Source: Chitinophaga sancti (GTDB lineage Bacteria; Bacteroidota; Bacteroidia; Chitinophagales; Chitinophagaceae). From it: DNA of 64,000 bases. Both the position numbers and the translations under genes were made by a program. The stretch covers positions 2,320,001 to 2,384,000 of the forward strand of contig NZ_CP139247.1 of assembly GCF_034087045.1 (NCBI RefSeq). Reading direction: 5' to 3'. How positions within the stretch are numbered: position 1 is the stretch's first letter; each line of letters begins with the position of its first letter. Of this stretch, positions 27,098 to 36,056 are shown piece after piece. The notes below the pieces were generated by a model that saw only the letters and a program-made list of their open reading frames with translations, searched no databases and was not told the origin of the DNA.

Positions 27098-29356
27098 TTG
27101 CAACGTCTTTTATTTTGCCTGCTATGTTGCCTGCCCGGTTTCCTGTATGCACAGGTCAACTGGTCAGGTAGCTGGATCACGAATACCACAGATACCACTA
27201 TCACGAAAGCACCTTTTTTCAGGAAAGTCTTTCACACGGGTAAGCCATTGCAAAGTGCAGTAGCTTATGTATCCGGTGTAGGGTATCATGTGTTGTATGT
27301 AAACGGAAAACCTGTCACCGATGCAGTGCTGGAACAGGGCTATACCCGCTATGACAAAAGATTGCTGTACAACACCTACGACATTACCTCCCTGTTGGCT
27401 AATGGCGACAACGTCGTAGCAGCAGAACTGGGAAATGGCTGGTACAATGTACAATCCCATGCAGTATGGGAATTTCACAAAGCACCGTGGCGCAATACAC
27501 CCCGCATGCTCATCAACATCCTGTTCACCTACAAAGATGGTAGTAAAGAAACCATCGTTACGGATCGCAGCTGGAAGTGCACCACCGGACCTAGCCAGTA
27601 CAACAACCTGTACACCGGCGAAATCTACGATGCCCGTGCAGAACTACCTGGCTGGAACAAGCTGGGATACAATGATGCCAGCTGGCAGACCGCCCTTGAA
27701 ACCCATTCTCCCGGTGGTGTACTGGTACCACAGGAAATGCCTTCTATTAAGATCATCAGGCGTATCAAACCTGTAAGTGTAAAGCAGGTAGATAAGGATG
27801 AATATCTTTTTGATATGGGCCAGAATTTTGCTGGCGTTGTGACCTTAAAAGTAAAAGGTACAGCAGGTACAAAAGTGACCCTATCTTACAGAGAAGTATT
27901 GAAAGATGGGAAAATAGACCTTGCTCATAACACAGAACACATGCGTAGCTGGCCGGGTGAACTGCCTTTCCAGACGGATGTGTATATCTTAAAAGGGAAC
28001 GGAGGTATCGAAACTTTCACACCGCAATTCACCTATCATGGCTTTCAGTATGTATCAGTAAAAACTGATGCGAAACTTGATAAGAACTCTATCGAAGGCT
28101 TATTCTACAGCACAGATTTTGAAGAAGCCGGTCATTTCACCAGCTCTGATCCTATGATCAATAAGCTGTACGAAGCAGCCCGTCAATCTTACAGAAGCAA
28201 TTTCCTCAGTATTCCTACCGACTGTCCACAGCGGGAAAAAAACGGCTGGACAGCAGATGCGCATATCTCCGCAGAAATCGGTCTGTGGAATTACAAATCC
28301 GCACCGGGTTACCGCAAGTGGCTGAATGACATCCGGGATGCGCAGACACCGGATGGGTCTATTCCGGGTATTGTTCCTTCCAATGGCTGGGGCTATGACC
28401 GCAAGGACTTTACCTTTGGTCCTGCATGGGGTAGTGCACTGCCCATCATCACCTGGTATTTATACCTCTATGAAGGTGACACCGCTGCGGTACGAGAGAA
28501 CTACGATGCGATCAAAAAATACACCGACCTGCTCACCAGCGAAGCGCAGAACCATATCTTCAAAATGGGCCTGGGCGACTGGATGTCATTGGTAGAAACA
28601 CCCGTGCCATTTACATCTACAGCCTGTTATTACACCGACGCGGTGTTAGTGTCTAAAATGGCACGTATATTAGGTAAAGACGAGGATGTGACTGCATATA
28701 CTGCACTGGCAGAAAAGATCAGTGCTGCTTTCAACAAAGAGTATTATAATGCGCAGACCATGCAGTACAATGTGACCACCGCTACAGCTCTCAGTACCAC
28801 TGTATACCACGAACTGGTGCCCAAACCTGCGTTGACTAAAACAGTCGATCAACTGGCAAAGAAGATCACAGACAACCATTATCATGCTGATTTCGGCGTA
28901 TTAGGTACCAAATATGTGCTGCCTTCACTCAGTGATAACGGACATGTAGAACTGGCTATGAAAATGCTGACAGATACAGGTTATGCAGGTTGGGCACACT
29001 GGATTGCAAACGGTGCCACTTCCCTGTTTGAAGACTGGCCGGGGGAATTATCACATAATCATATCTTTTTTGGAGACTATTGTGCATGGTTCTACAAAAC
29101 ATTGGCGGGTATCCGTCCGGATGAAACAGCGCCCGGGTTTAAGCATTTCTTTATTCAACCTTCATTTGTGTCTCAGCTCACTTTTGCAAAGGCTGATTAT
29201 CAATGCCGCTATGGTAAGATTGTCTCTTCCTGGAAGCGGGAGGGAAAACAGGTAATATTGGAAGTGGAAGTACCCGCAAATACAACCGCGACATTAAAAT
29301 TACAAGGTAAGAAAGATCAACTTTTACAACCGGGGAAACATAAGCTAACTATATAA
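27098..29356 (+). CDS. GH78 alpha-L-rhamnosidase, TTG start
   Basis: Removes terminal alpha-L-rhamnose. It starts at TTG 27098: the only in-frame codons before it run straight to the GH127 stop, no ATG is available, and the residues that follow are a clean signal peptide (RLLFCLLCCLPGFLYAQ). The N-terminal beta domains contain YVNGKPV and LGNGWYN. The catalytic barrel has the family motif DCPQREKNGWTADA (residues 375-388) and a second conserved acid in SLFEDWPGE (Glu645). The C-terminal domain carries the usual GxxxSSW segment. Length 752. With GH127 it forms a side-chain or oligomer-processing unit. Confidence 0.91.
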   Translation: MQRLLFCLLCCLPGFLYAQVNWSGSWITNTTDTTITKAPFFRKVFHTGKPLQSAVAYVSGVGYHVLYVNGKPVTDAVLEQGYTRYDKRLLYNTYDITSLLANGDNVVAAELGNGWYNVQSHAVWEFHKAPWRNTPRMLINILFTYKDGSKETIVTDRSWKCTTGPSQYNNLYTGEIYDARAELPGWNKLGYNDASWQTALETHSPGGVLVPQEMPSIKIIRRIKPVSVKQVDKDEYLFDMGQNFAGVVTLKVKGTAGTKVTLSYREVLKDGKIDLAHNTEHMRSWPGELPFQTDVYILKGNGGIETFTPQFTYHGFQYVSVKTDAKLDKNSIEGLFYSTDFEEAGHFTSSDPMINKLYEAARQSYRSNFLSIPTDCPQREKNGWTADAHISAEIGLWNYKSAPGYRKWLNDIRDAQTPDGSIPGIVPSNGWGYDRKDFTFGPAWGSALPIITWYLYLYEGDTAAVRENYDAIKKYTDLLTSEAQNHIFKMGLGDWMSLVETPVPFTSTACYYTDAVLVSKMARILGKDEDVTAYTALAEKISAAFNKEYYNAQTMQYNVTTATALSTTVYHELVPKPALTKTVDQLAKKITDNHYHADFGVLGTKYVLPSLSDNGHVELAMKMLTDTGYAGWAHWIANGATSLFEDWPGELSHNHIFFGDYCAWFYKTLAGIRPDETAPGFKHFFIQPSFVSQLTFAKADYQCRYGKIVSSWKREGKQVILEVEVPANTTATLKLQGKKDQLLQPGKHKLTI

Positions 29357-29364
29357 AAAAAACA

Positions 29365-29462
29365 GGGCTGACTAAAAAGTAAAATGAAGGCGCTGAGAAT
29401 TGCGTAAAAGCCATTTCGTCTCCATCACCTACCCGAGGGGGGGGACCCTTTTTAGTCGGCCT
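29365..29462. repeat. 98-bp segment bounded by 14-bp inverted repeats (MITE-like or long-loop terminator)
   Basis: GGCTGACTAAAAAG (29366-29379) and CTTTTTAGTCGGCC (29448-29461) are inverted copies with one mismatch. They enclose 68 bp that includes a G8 run (29437-29444). The ends resemble insertion-sequence termini more than a normal terminator, but the position just after the GH78 stop also suits transcription termination. No clear target-site duplication is seen. Confidence 0.4.
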
Positions 29463-29474
29463 CGTTTAATTCGG

Positions 29475-29495
29475 CTACCTAATGGAGATAGGTAG
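29475..29495. terminator. Small hairpin between convergent genes
   Basis: CTACCTA (29475-29481) pairs with TAGGTAG (29489-29495) across a 7-nt loop. It lies about 45 bp beyond the stop of the minus-strand gene. There is no strong T-run, so its role as terminator is uncertain. Confidence 0.3.
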
Positions 29496-29540
29496 TCCTT
29501 TAAGCACTTCTGAAGAGGTTTATTTATTTTTGATACGCTC

Positions 29541-30380
29541 TCATTTAAATATATGTGAATAGAAAAACAGATCCGGTTTCTTACCCTCACTGATCGTCAC
29601 ATACCCCTTATTATCCACGCTAATCGTTACCGCTTCTCCTTGTTTTTCACGCACGTATGGCAATAAGGTCGCCGGCCGGGCCATCGTCATTTCGATAGCC
29701 TCATTCCCTTTACGCCGCCAGTAATAAATATGTGATTCATCTTTGATAACGATGTGTTCTCCATTCTGCGAGATATCGCCGGCTGTAATCCAGGTGTAGG
29801 GTAAGGTCAGTACCTTTTCCAGCGTCACCTGTTGCTGATCTTTAAAATTGAAGTATTGTGCTGGTACCTTATAGAGGCTCACCTGTTTCTCTCTTTTGCT
29901 TACAACATACATACATTTTCCAATCGGATCAATCATCAGTGACTCTGCATCTCTGGCACCATCAGGGTACCTGATAAAGAGCACATCTGCATGCACAGAT
30001 GTTTTATCACCCGGTACGGTCAAAAAATCCGGAAACCTGTAGATCTGCATATCTATGTTCACCGCGTGGTTATTGCCGATATCTCCAACATATACATAGT
30101 GTTTGCCGCCGGGACCTATATTGTCTGCAATATCTTCCCAATCCCTGTTCACGGCCCCTTTCAGTTTCACGCTGCTGACCAGCTTCCCCTTGCTATTGAG
30201 CAGGTATACTTCATTCTTCCCGCCACTGTCATTGTGTGTCCAGAAGTATCCCGGTAGGGTAGCACTGGCTGCCAGACCTGAGGCCTCGTCTAATTTATCC
30301 GATTTTACTTTTCCTAACACCTGGGGTGTTTGTGCCATAACAGGCAGATTAATAAGCAGTAATATCCCTAGCATTCTCAT
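29541..30380 (-). CDS. Secreted beta-propeller-like protein, unknown function
   Basis: A 279-residue protein with a signal peptide (MRMLGILLLINLPVMAQ) and repeated beta-strand/turn units. Segments such as GYFWTHNDSGGKNEVYLLNSKGK, DWEDIADN and YVGDIGNNH resemble the propeller families that bind esters or lactones in Bacteroidota, but I see no catalytic set that fixes a function. It probably works in the periplasm or outside. Its start overlaps the start of a possible small divergent gene by 2 bp. Confidence 0.7.
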   Translation of the reverse strand: MRMLGILLLINLPVMAQTPQVLGKVKSDKLDEASGLAASATLPGYFWTHNDSGGKNEVYLLNSKGKLVSSVKLKGAVNRDWEDIADNIGPGGKHYVYVGDIGNNHAVNIDMQIYRFPDFLTVPGDKTSVHADVLFIRYPDGARDAESLMIDPIGKCMYVVSKREKQVSLYKVPAQYFNFKDQQQVTLEKVLTLPYTWITAGDISQNGEHIVIKDESHIYYWRRKGNEAIEMTMARPATLLPYVREKQGEAVTISVDNKGYVTISEGKKPDLFFYSHIFK

Positions 30381-30546
30381 GCTACGATACTACGAATATT
30401 TTCTGAGGATCAAACCAGCCCAGTTTGCAAGGCTACTTTTACCAATCCGGTGGTATTTATTGCTCCCGCGTGGTACAGTAGCACGTTCAGCTATGGACTG
30501 GAAAAATTATAACAAGGTGAAGGCATACCTGCACCTGAAAGACTAA
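30379..30546 (+). CDS. Possible small basic protein (55 aa)
   Basis: A short frame from ATG 30379 to TAA 30546. The product is rich in Arg, Lys, Tyr and Leu (RIKPAQFARLLLPIRWYLL) and reads like real protein, yet I know no family for it. It diverges from the propeller gene with a 2-bp start overlap, so its promoter would lie inside that gene. It could instead be the tail of a lost longer gene, since the frame is open further upstream. Confidence 0.35.
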   Translation: MLRYYEYFLRIKPAQFARLLLPIRWYLLLPRGTVARSAMDWKNYNKVKAYLHLKD

Positions 30547-30644
30547 GAATATAGCTTGCCGGTTTCCTTTTTCCGGTTGTCCTCATTTAATGAGGGTGAC
30601 AGGATTTTTTTTATATTTTTAGTCCTCTCAAAAAAAAGTAAGAT

Positions 30645-32849
30645 ATGCAACTAAACAGGCTGCTACTGGGTATGGCATTATTTGCCTCCCCATTCGCAAG
30701 GGGACAGAGTACAACCAGCAATGTCAACTATGTAGATCCCACAATCGGCGGTGTGGGCATCATACTGGAACCCACCCGCCCTACCGTTCACCTGCCTAAT
30801 AGTATGGTGAGGGTATTTCCCATCCGCAAAGATCAGCTGGATGACCGCATTCATGATTTCCCACTCACCATTGCGTCGCACAGGCAGGAAAGCCTTTTTG
30901 GTATGATGCCTATATCAGGCGACGATTATTTTGCACCCAGGGTATGGGACAGGGAGCGTACTACGCCTTACTATTACAGTACTTTCCTCGACGATGCGGA
31001 CCAGGTAGAATTTACGCCTGCAGCACGTAGCGGATATTTCCGTTTTCACTTTCAGGGAAAGGAGAAGCACTATCTCCGTTTTCAGCCTTTGAATGGTAAA
31101 GGCACAATCGAAGCAACCGGCAAACAGGTGATCACCGGTACAGAACAATTCCACGGCATGGCAGCTTACTTTTATGCAGAGCTGAGCACACCGATCGCAG
31201 GTGTACAAACTTTAGATAAAGAAGGTCAAAAGATATTGCTGGCAGAAGTGCCGGCAGCAACAGCAGTAAAATATGGTGTTTCTTTTGTGAGCATCGAACA
31301 GGCAAAAATTAACCTGCAAAAGGAGATCCCTGACTGGAACTTTGATGCAGTAAAAGATAAGGCATTTAAAGCCTGGGATAAAGTATTAGGCCAGATCAAT
31401 GTAAAAGGTGGTACGCCTGCACAAAAACGGGTATTCTATACCTCTCTGTACCGTACTTACGAGCGAATGATCAATATCAACGAGTACGGTAAGTATTACA
31501 GTGCATACGATCACCAGGTACATACCTCAGATAAGCCCTTTTACGCGGATAACTGGCTATGGGATACCTATATCGCATTAGAACCATTACAGACCCTTTT
31601 ACACCCTTCTACAGAAGCAGATAAGATCAGTTCTTATATCCAGATGTATGAGCAGAGTGGCTGGATGCCTTCGTTCGCAGTCGTAACCGGCGATATGCCT
31701 TGTATGACGGGCAATCATGCCGCCGCGTGGATGGCGGATGCCTGGTTCAAAGGCGTACATAATTTTGATGTAGCCAAGGCATATGAAGGACTAAAAAAGA
31801 ATGCTTTGGAGGCAACCCTGCTGCCGTGGAGAAATGGCCCGGGTACAGAGCTGGATGCATTTTACAATACACATGGCTATATGCCTGCCCTCAGACCGGG
31901 AGAGAAAGAGTGGGTGAGTGAAGTACATGGTTTTGAGCGCAGACAATCTGTGGCCGTGACATTGGAGAATAGCTTTGATGACTGGTGTATCGCTCAACTG
32001 GCTATACCGGCAGGTAAAAAAGAAGATGTACCGTTGTTTTTAAAGCGGGCAGCTAACTATAAAAACGTATTCCGGGCAGATAAAGGCTTTATGTGGCCCA
32101 AAGATTCCGCCGGCAGCTGGATCGAACCATTTGACCCTAAATTCTCAGGTGGTCAGGGTGGTCGTGATTATTTCACAGAAAACAATGCGTATACCTACAA
32201 TTGGGATGTAAAGCATGACCTGGCAGGATTATTTGGTCTGATGGGCGGCCGTAAGGCAGCCGAAGCTAACCTGGACCAGCTATTCCGTGAAGGACTGGGC
32301 AGAAGCAAGTACCAGTTGTGGTATACCTTCCCGGATGCAACTGGGCTGGTTGGACAGTTTGTGATGGGCAATGAGCCTAGTTTCCACATCCCTTACCTGT
32401 ACAATTACCTGGGAGCGCCCTGGAAGACACAGAAACGCATCCGCATGCTAATGGATACCTGGTATACAGACAACCTGTTTGGTATTCCGGGAGATGAAGA
32501 TGGCGGTGGTATGACAGCCTTTGTGGTGTTTTCCATGATGGGATTCTGTCCTGTAACCCCGGGTATTCCTCAGTATAATATTGGTAGTCCGGTATTTACG
32601 CAGGTAACGATACAGTTGGAAAATGGTAAGGTATTCACGATCAATGCACCTAAGGGTTCAGGAGAGAACAAGTACATTCAAAGTGCAAAACTGGATGGCA
32701 AAGCGCTGAATAAGCCCTGGTTTACGCACCAGGAGGTGTTAAAAGGCGGGGTATTGGAGCTGGATATGGGTGCTGCGCCAAATAAGCAGTGGGGAAGTGA
32801 GGAACAGGCATTGCCTCCTTCTTCAATTGATTATAAATCAGGAGAATAG
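30645..32849 (+). CDS. GH92 alpha-mannosidase
   Basis: A secreted exo-alpha-mannosidase candidate of 734 residues with signal peptide (1-20). The start of the mature protein, VNYVDPTIGG, is typical of GH92. Catalytic features are the ENNAYTYNW motif (general acid Glu512) and GDEDGGGMTAF (Asp617, Asp619 as candidate bases), followed by VFSMMGFCPVTPG and the C-terminal metal/jelly-roll region. GH92 enzymes act by inversion with calcium. It stands alone with its own leader and a hairpin terminator and is not part of the rhamnogalacturonan set, so it may target N-glycans or mannan. Confidence 0.93.
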   Translation: MQLNRLLLGMALFASPFARGQSTTSNVNYVDPTIGGVGIILEPTRPTVHLPNSMVRVFPIRKDQLDDRIHDFPLTIASHRQESLFGMMPISGDDYFAPRVWDRERTTPYYYSTFLDDADQVEFTPAARSGYFRFHFQGKEKHYLRFQPLNGKGTIEATGKQVITGTEQFHGMAAYFYAELSTPIAGVQTLDKEGQKILLAEVPAATAVKYGVSFVSIEQAKINLQKEIPDWNFDAVKDKAFKAWDKVLGQINVKGGTPAQKRVFYTSLYRTYERMININEYGKYYSAYDHQVHTSDKPFYADNWLWDTYIALEPLQTLLHPSTEADKISSYIQMYEQSGWMPSFAVVTGDMPCMTGNHAAAWMADAWFKGVHNFDVAKAYEGLKKNALEATLLPWRNGPGTELDAFYNTHGYMPALRPGEKEWVSEVHGFERRQSVAVTLENSFDDWCIAQLAIPAGKKEDVPLFLKRAANYKNVFRADKGFMWPKDSAGSWIEPFDPKFSGGQGGRDYFTENNAYTYNWDVKHDLAGLFGLMGGRKAAEANLDQLFREGLGRSKYQLWYTFPDATGLVGQFVMGNEPSFHIPYLYNYLGAPWKTQKRIRMLMDTWYTDNLFGIPGDEDGGGMTAFVVFSMMGFCPVTPGIPQYNIGSPVFTQVTIQLENGKVFTINAPKGSGENKYIQSAKLDGKALNKPWFTHQEVLKGGVLELDMGAAPNKQWGSEEQALPPSSIDYKSGE

Positions 32850-32852
32850 GTG

Positions 32853-32887
32853 ACAATATAGCCATCCTGAAAGGATGGCTATATTGT
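32853..32887. terminator. Bidirectional terminator between GH92 and ArsR genes
   Basis: A perfect 16-bp stem: 32853-32868 pairs with 32872-32887 around a GAA loop, with A/T-rich outer ends. It lies directly between the two convergent genes, 3 bp after one stop and 1 bp before the other. Confidence 0.85.
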
Positions 32888-33181
32888 TTATAGATCTTCC
32901 AGAATCAGTTTTCCCAATTCTTTAATAGCATCTTCATTTCTTTTGTAATATGTCCACTGCCCCTGCCTGGTCACGGTCAGCAGTCCTGTTCGCTGTAAGA
33001 GCGATAAATACTCAGAGGCAGTGGATTGTGTAACCCCCATTTTAAGCTGGATTTGTCCTACACATACGCCATTTTCGCAGCATCCTTCTGCCGGAAAATT
33101 ATTTGCCGGGTCCTTCAGCCATTGTAATATCTGAAGCCTTGCCTTGTTGGATAATGCTTTGAATACTTCCACGTGTTCCAT
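32888..33181 (-). CDS. ArsR-family transcriptional regulator
   Basis: A 97-residue winged-helix DNA-binding protein when started at ATG 33181 (MEHVEVFKALSNKARLQ). A longer frame from 33229 exists but lacks family similarity. The recognition region is VGQIQLKMGVTQSTASEYLSLLQRTGLL. A cysteine cluster, EGCCENGVC (residues ~33-41), precedes the helix-turn-helix and could sense metal or oxidants. It diverges from the next gene and may control it and the SDR; regulation is inferred from position. Confidence 0.88.
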   Translation of the reverse strand: MEHVEVFKALSNKARLQILQWLKDPANNFPAEGCCENGVCVGQIQLKMGVTQSTASEYLSLLQRTGLLTVTRQGQWTYYKRNEDAIKELGKLILEDL

Positions 33182-33277
33182 ACTACAAAGGTATCGGAAA
33201 AATGCGATTTTATCATACTGTTGTATCAATTCAGCAGATTGGAAGAACTTTACTATAGATCAGTTAAACCTTAACCC

Positions 33278-33901
33278 ATGTATTTTAGATTAGCTGTAAA
33301 CCCCGTAGAAAATTTCAGAGTTAAAGACGTTCTCTCTCTACCTTATTTCAAGCATGTTAACCGGTTTGCCAAACCCTATTTGTACAAATCCAACTATGTA
33401 AATGTACTCTTACAGGAGCGGAACATAGATGGATTCGCCATGGTACACCTGGTATACTTTATTAAGCAACCCGTATTGGTAGTGGTAGCAGAAGAATCGC
33501 CCCGAACTGTTGTTCAGCAGGTAGTAAGCGGACAGATGGAGCTTCTTATTAAAGGTCAGAAACCCATGGTGTTACAACCAGACGGGTATGATATATTACA
33601 ATTAAATACTGACGAGTATGCTCTCTTGTTGCAGCCTGGCATTTGTGAAGTGCTTCGCTTCGATTTTGAGGAATCGGTTATGAAAACGGTCAGTAAAACA
33701 GCCACTGTTAAACAGTGGCTGGATAAACTGAAGGCCGGTAAATCTGCTTTTTACAGTCACCGCCCTATAGATGAGAAGCTCCGTTCTCTGCAGGGTGAAA
33801 TGCAATATTGTCGTGCATTTACAGAAGAAGAGCAGGAATGGTTCAATGGTAAGTTGGACGAAGTATTTGAAATGGTGACCGAACAGGGGGTGCTGCGATA
33901 A
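33278..33901 (+). CDS. Conserved unknown protein, AraC-sensor-like without HTH
   Basis: A 207-residue soluble protein. The N-terminal half is beta-rich and cupin-like (VVSGQMELLIKGQKPMVLQPDG), resembling the sensor part of Bacteroidota AraC-type regulators. The C-terminal half is helical and shows no helix-turn-helix signature. It may be a regulator that lost DNA binding, or a separate family. It diverges from arsR and precedes the SDR. Confidence 0.5.
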   Translation: MYFRLAVNPVENFRVKDVLSLPYFKHVNRFAKPYLYKSNYVNVLLQERNIDGFAMVHLVYFIKQPVLVVVAEESPRTVVQQVVSGQMELLIKGQKPMVLQPDGYDILQLNTDEYALLLQPGICEVLRFDFEESVMKTVSKTATVKQWLDKLKAGKSAFYSHRPIDEKLRSLQGEMQYCRAFTEEEQEWFNGKLDEVFEMVTEQGVLR

Positions 33902-33967
33902 CCCTTCTTAGAATTTTACATCTCTTCCTTTGATATGTGTAATTTTTCTGTGCGCATAAAGTATGAC

Positions 33968-33994
33968 CTTTGTTTTATCAAACACAAAACAAAG
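33968..33994. promoter_or_regulatory. Inverted repeat upstream of the SDR start
   Basis: CTTTGTTTT (33968-33976) and AAAACAAAG (33986-33994) are perfect 9-bp inverted arms separated by 9 bp, ending 5 bp before the SDR start codon. This could be an operator for the nearby ArsR protein or a translational hairpin. Low-complexity sequence makes chance possible. Confidence 0.35.
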
Positions 33995-33999
33995 GATAT

Positions 34000-34740
34000 A
34001 TGAAAACGCTCACAGGGAAAATTATTTTAGTAACAGGTGCATCAAGAGGTATTGGCGCGGCCATAGCGCTGAAACTGGCGGCAGAAGGCGCGACAGTCGT
34101 GATCAACTACGCTGGCAATAAAGAGGCGGCAGACAAGACCGTGGCGGCTATACAGGAGCAGGGCGGAACTTCAATGGCCATACAGGCGGATGTAAGTAAA
34201 TCTGACGAAGTAAAAAGAATGTTCGACACCGTAATAGCACAATATGGAAGAATGGATGTGCTGGTGAATAATGCAGGGATCCTGTTGTATAAATTAATCA
34301 AAGATACGACTGACGAAGAATTTGACAGGCAATTTGCTATCAATGTAAAAGGTACTTTCAATACCATGCGCGAAGCTGCTACAAGGCTCGCTGATAATGG
34401 GACTATTATCAACTTCTCTTCTACTACTACCCGTTTATTATTGCCTACTTATGGGCCTTATGTAGCTACCAAAGGAGCGGTGGAGCAGATGACACGTGTA
34501 TTTGCGAAAGAGGTAGGGGCAAGGGGGATTAATGTGAATGTGGTATCTCCTGGTCCTACTAATACAGAGTTGTTTCTGAATGGGAAGACGCCTGAGGCGT
34601 TGGAGAGGTTGGCGGCATTGTCAGCGTTTAACAGGATTGGTGAGCCGGAGGATATTGCGAAGGTGGTGGCTTTTTTGGTGAGTGATGATGCGAAGTGGAT
34701 CAGTGGGCAGAACATAGGAGCAAATGGAGGGATGGCGTAG
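34000..34740 (+). CDS. Short-chain dehydrogenase/reductase (SDR)
   Basis: A 246-residue NAD(P)-dependent oxidoreductase. ATG 34000 is chosen because it follows AAAGGATAT and starts a standard SDR N-terminus; the frame is open further left only from a TTG. The cofactor motif is TGASRGIG (residues 12-19), then NNAGI, and the active site Tyr154-x-x-x-Lys158 (YVATK). The C-terminus SGQNIGANGGMA matches the FabG-like classical group. Substrate unknown. Confidence 0.93.
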   Translation: MKTLTGKIILVTGASRGIGAAIALKLAAEGATVVINYAGNKEAADKTVAAIQEQGGTSMAIQADVSKSDEVKRMFDTVIAQYGRMDVLVNNAGILLYKLIKDTTDEEFDRQFAINVKGTFNTMREAATRLADNGTIINFSSTTTRLLLPTYGPYVATKGAVEQMTRVFAKEVGARGINVNVVSPGPTNTELFLNGKTPEALERLAALSAFNRIGEPEDIAKVVAFLVSDDAKWISGQNIGANGGMA

Positions 34741-34895
34741 TTAAAGTGACGGGGTGAAAAATGAAGTAGGGCTCATTTCGGGATCGGCGAGGGGATGGAT
34801 TCGTTTCTGATTGGGTTGTATTTGTTGAGGAATAGTGGGGGGATGGATTAAAATTCATTAGGGGTTAAATTTTTCACGCATAAGTGGTGGTTAAT

Positions 34896-35528
34896 TTATG
34901 CCGCTTTATACCATTCCGGGTCTTCGAGTCTTGGGAGGAAGAAGCCTTTGATACAGTTTGGATTTCGGACGCAGACCTGGATATGGGTTTGGTCGTAGAA
35001 GCCGGAGTCTTCGTAGATGGGATTGCCTTCTATGAAGACGCAGCGGACTGTGTCGAAGGGGATTTCTCCCATTTCCATCGTTTCCTTATGTAAGGCCTCA
35101 ATGACACTATAATCTAATTCCCGTAAAACTTTGTCCTTGGGATTATGAGACCCAGGGGCAGGCCTGTTTTTAGGCAATGGAGTATTTGTCTTACTGAATG
35201 TGTCTTTTAAAAAGTGATATGATTCCCTGATTTTATCGATATGCAATTTGTCAGTGAGATCAAGACAATTCCCAAGGCTTAAAGCCGCTCCCAGTACAGC
35301 TGGATTTTCTATTTTACTCTTACCAGGTGGATTTTTAGCAAAGTCTATCGCTCTTGCATAATTATTTTGCCAAAAATACATTCCTGATCCAAGCCAGTCA
35401 TAGCCATTATGGCTGGCTTTCATCCTAATCTGACCCAAAATGATTTGGTCCCTGATGGACTGATCACATCCATGGAAACCCAATAAAAGACCCTGGTCAG
35501 ATGAATAAATAATACTTGAATTATTCAT
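34896..35528 (-). CDS. Candidate ADP-ribosyltransferase-fold toxin (210 aa)
   Basis: A soluble protein that I place, by motif pattern, with small ART-like proteins found in toxin-antitoxin settings. The N-terminal GFHGCD (residues 17-22) and DWLGSGMYFW (44-53) look like the His and Tyr elements of an H-Y-type NAD site. The C-terminal THIQVCVRNPNCIKGFF (~181-197) is the other conserved block. The gene lies 9 bp after a 64-aa partner. The first ~28 codons also occur as a broken duplicate 324 bp upstream. Assignment is by motif, and activity is inferred. The DUF3990-like families share only the general pattern. Confidence 0.6.
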   Translation of the reverse strand: MNNSSIIYSSDQGLLLGFHGCDQSIRDQIILGQIRMKASHNGYDWLGSGMYFWQNNYARAIDFAKNPPGKSKIENPAVLGAALSLGNCLDLTDKLHIDKIRESYHFLKDTFSKTNTPLPKNRPAPGSHNPKDKVLRELDYSVIEALHKETMEMGEIPFDTVRCVFIEGNPIYEDSGFYDQTHIQVCVRNPNCIKGFFLPRLEDPEWYKAA

Positions 35529-35537
35529 ATGTCTAGT

Positions 35538-35732
35538 TTAAGATTTTTTGTCTGATACACCATATCTTCTATCTGCTATTTCCCAGTGTTCCTCAGTCAT
35601 TTGGCTAAAAAGTTTTTCCAACCCTAATTTGTCAATAACTTGCTGCCTGTATTCCGGATCGTTCTTTACCCGTTCCCGTGCCTTTCTCATTATTTCCATA
35701 TATCTTTCGTGTTCTGCATAACCACCATACAT
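35538..35732 (-). CDS. Small partner/antitoxin candidate, copy 1
   Basis: A 64-residue, highly charged helical protein starting MYGGYAE and ending GVSDKKS. Stop to the next start is 9 bp, so it is read together with the ART-like gene. It lacks a recognisable DNA-binding motif; it could neutralise the toxin directly or be its N-terminal adaptor. Copy 2 (35862-36056) has the same length. The two differ at 11 of 64 positions, all within residues 8-40, while residues 41-64 are identical. Confidence 0.6.
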   Translation of the reverse strand: MYGGYAEHERYMEIMRKARERVKNDPEYRQQVIDKLGLEKLFSQMTEEHWEIADRRYGVSDKKS

Positions 35733-35744
35733 AATTTTACATTT

Positions 35745-35852
35745 TTAAACGTGAAAAAATAAATGATTTGATCCTTCAATGGATTGATCACCTCCATGGA
35801 AACCCAATAAAAGCCCCTGGTCAGATGAATAAATGATACTTGAATTATTCAT
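35745..35852 (-). pseudogene. Truncated 5' copy of the ART-like toxin gene
   Basis: A 35-codon frame downstream of partner copy 2. Its first ~24 codons match the toxin gene (same start, SSDQGLLLGFHG), then it runs into the upstream region of copy 1 and stops in a conserved TTTTTAAACGTGAAAAA segment. The key HGC is HGG here. It is the toxin half of the tandem duplication, cut off after about 80 bp. Confidence 0.7.
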
Positions 35853-35861
35853 ATGTCTAGT

Positions 35862-36056
35862 TTAAGATTTTTTGTCTGATACACCATATCTTCTATCTGC
35901 TATTTCCCAGTGTTCCTCGGTCATTTGGCTAAAAAGTTCTTCCAATCCTAATTCTTCAATTAATTCTTTCCGATATTCCGGATCGTTCTTTACCCGTTCC
36001 CGTGCTTTTCTCAGCATTTCCATATGCCTTTGGTATTCTGCGTATCCACCGTACAT
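35862..36056 (-). CDS. Small partner/antitoxin candidate, copy 2
   Basis: The second 64-residue copy, offset exactly 324 bp from copy 1. It is followed by only a broken toxin start, so it has no intact partner of its own. It could act as an extra antitoxin or be free to diverge. Its upstream region shares TTTTTAAACGTGAAAAA with copy 1, so both probably keep the same promoter. Confidence 0.6.
   Translation of the reverse strand: MYGGYAEYQRHMEMLRKARERVKNDPEYRKELIEELGLEELFSQMTEEHWEIADRRYGVSDKKS

Noticed and set aside
33182..33229. Longer N-terminus for the ArsR gene
   Set aside because: The extra 16 residues have no family similarity and extend into the divergent promoter region.
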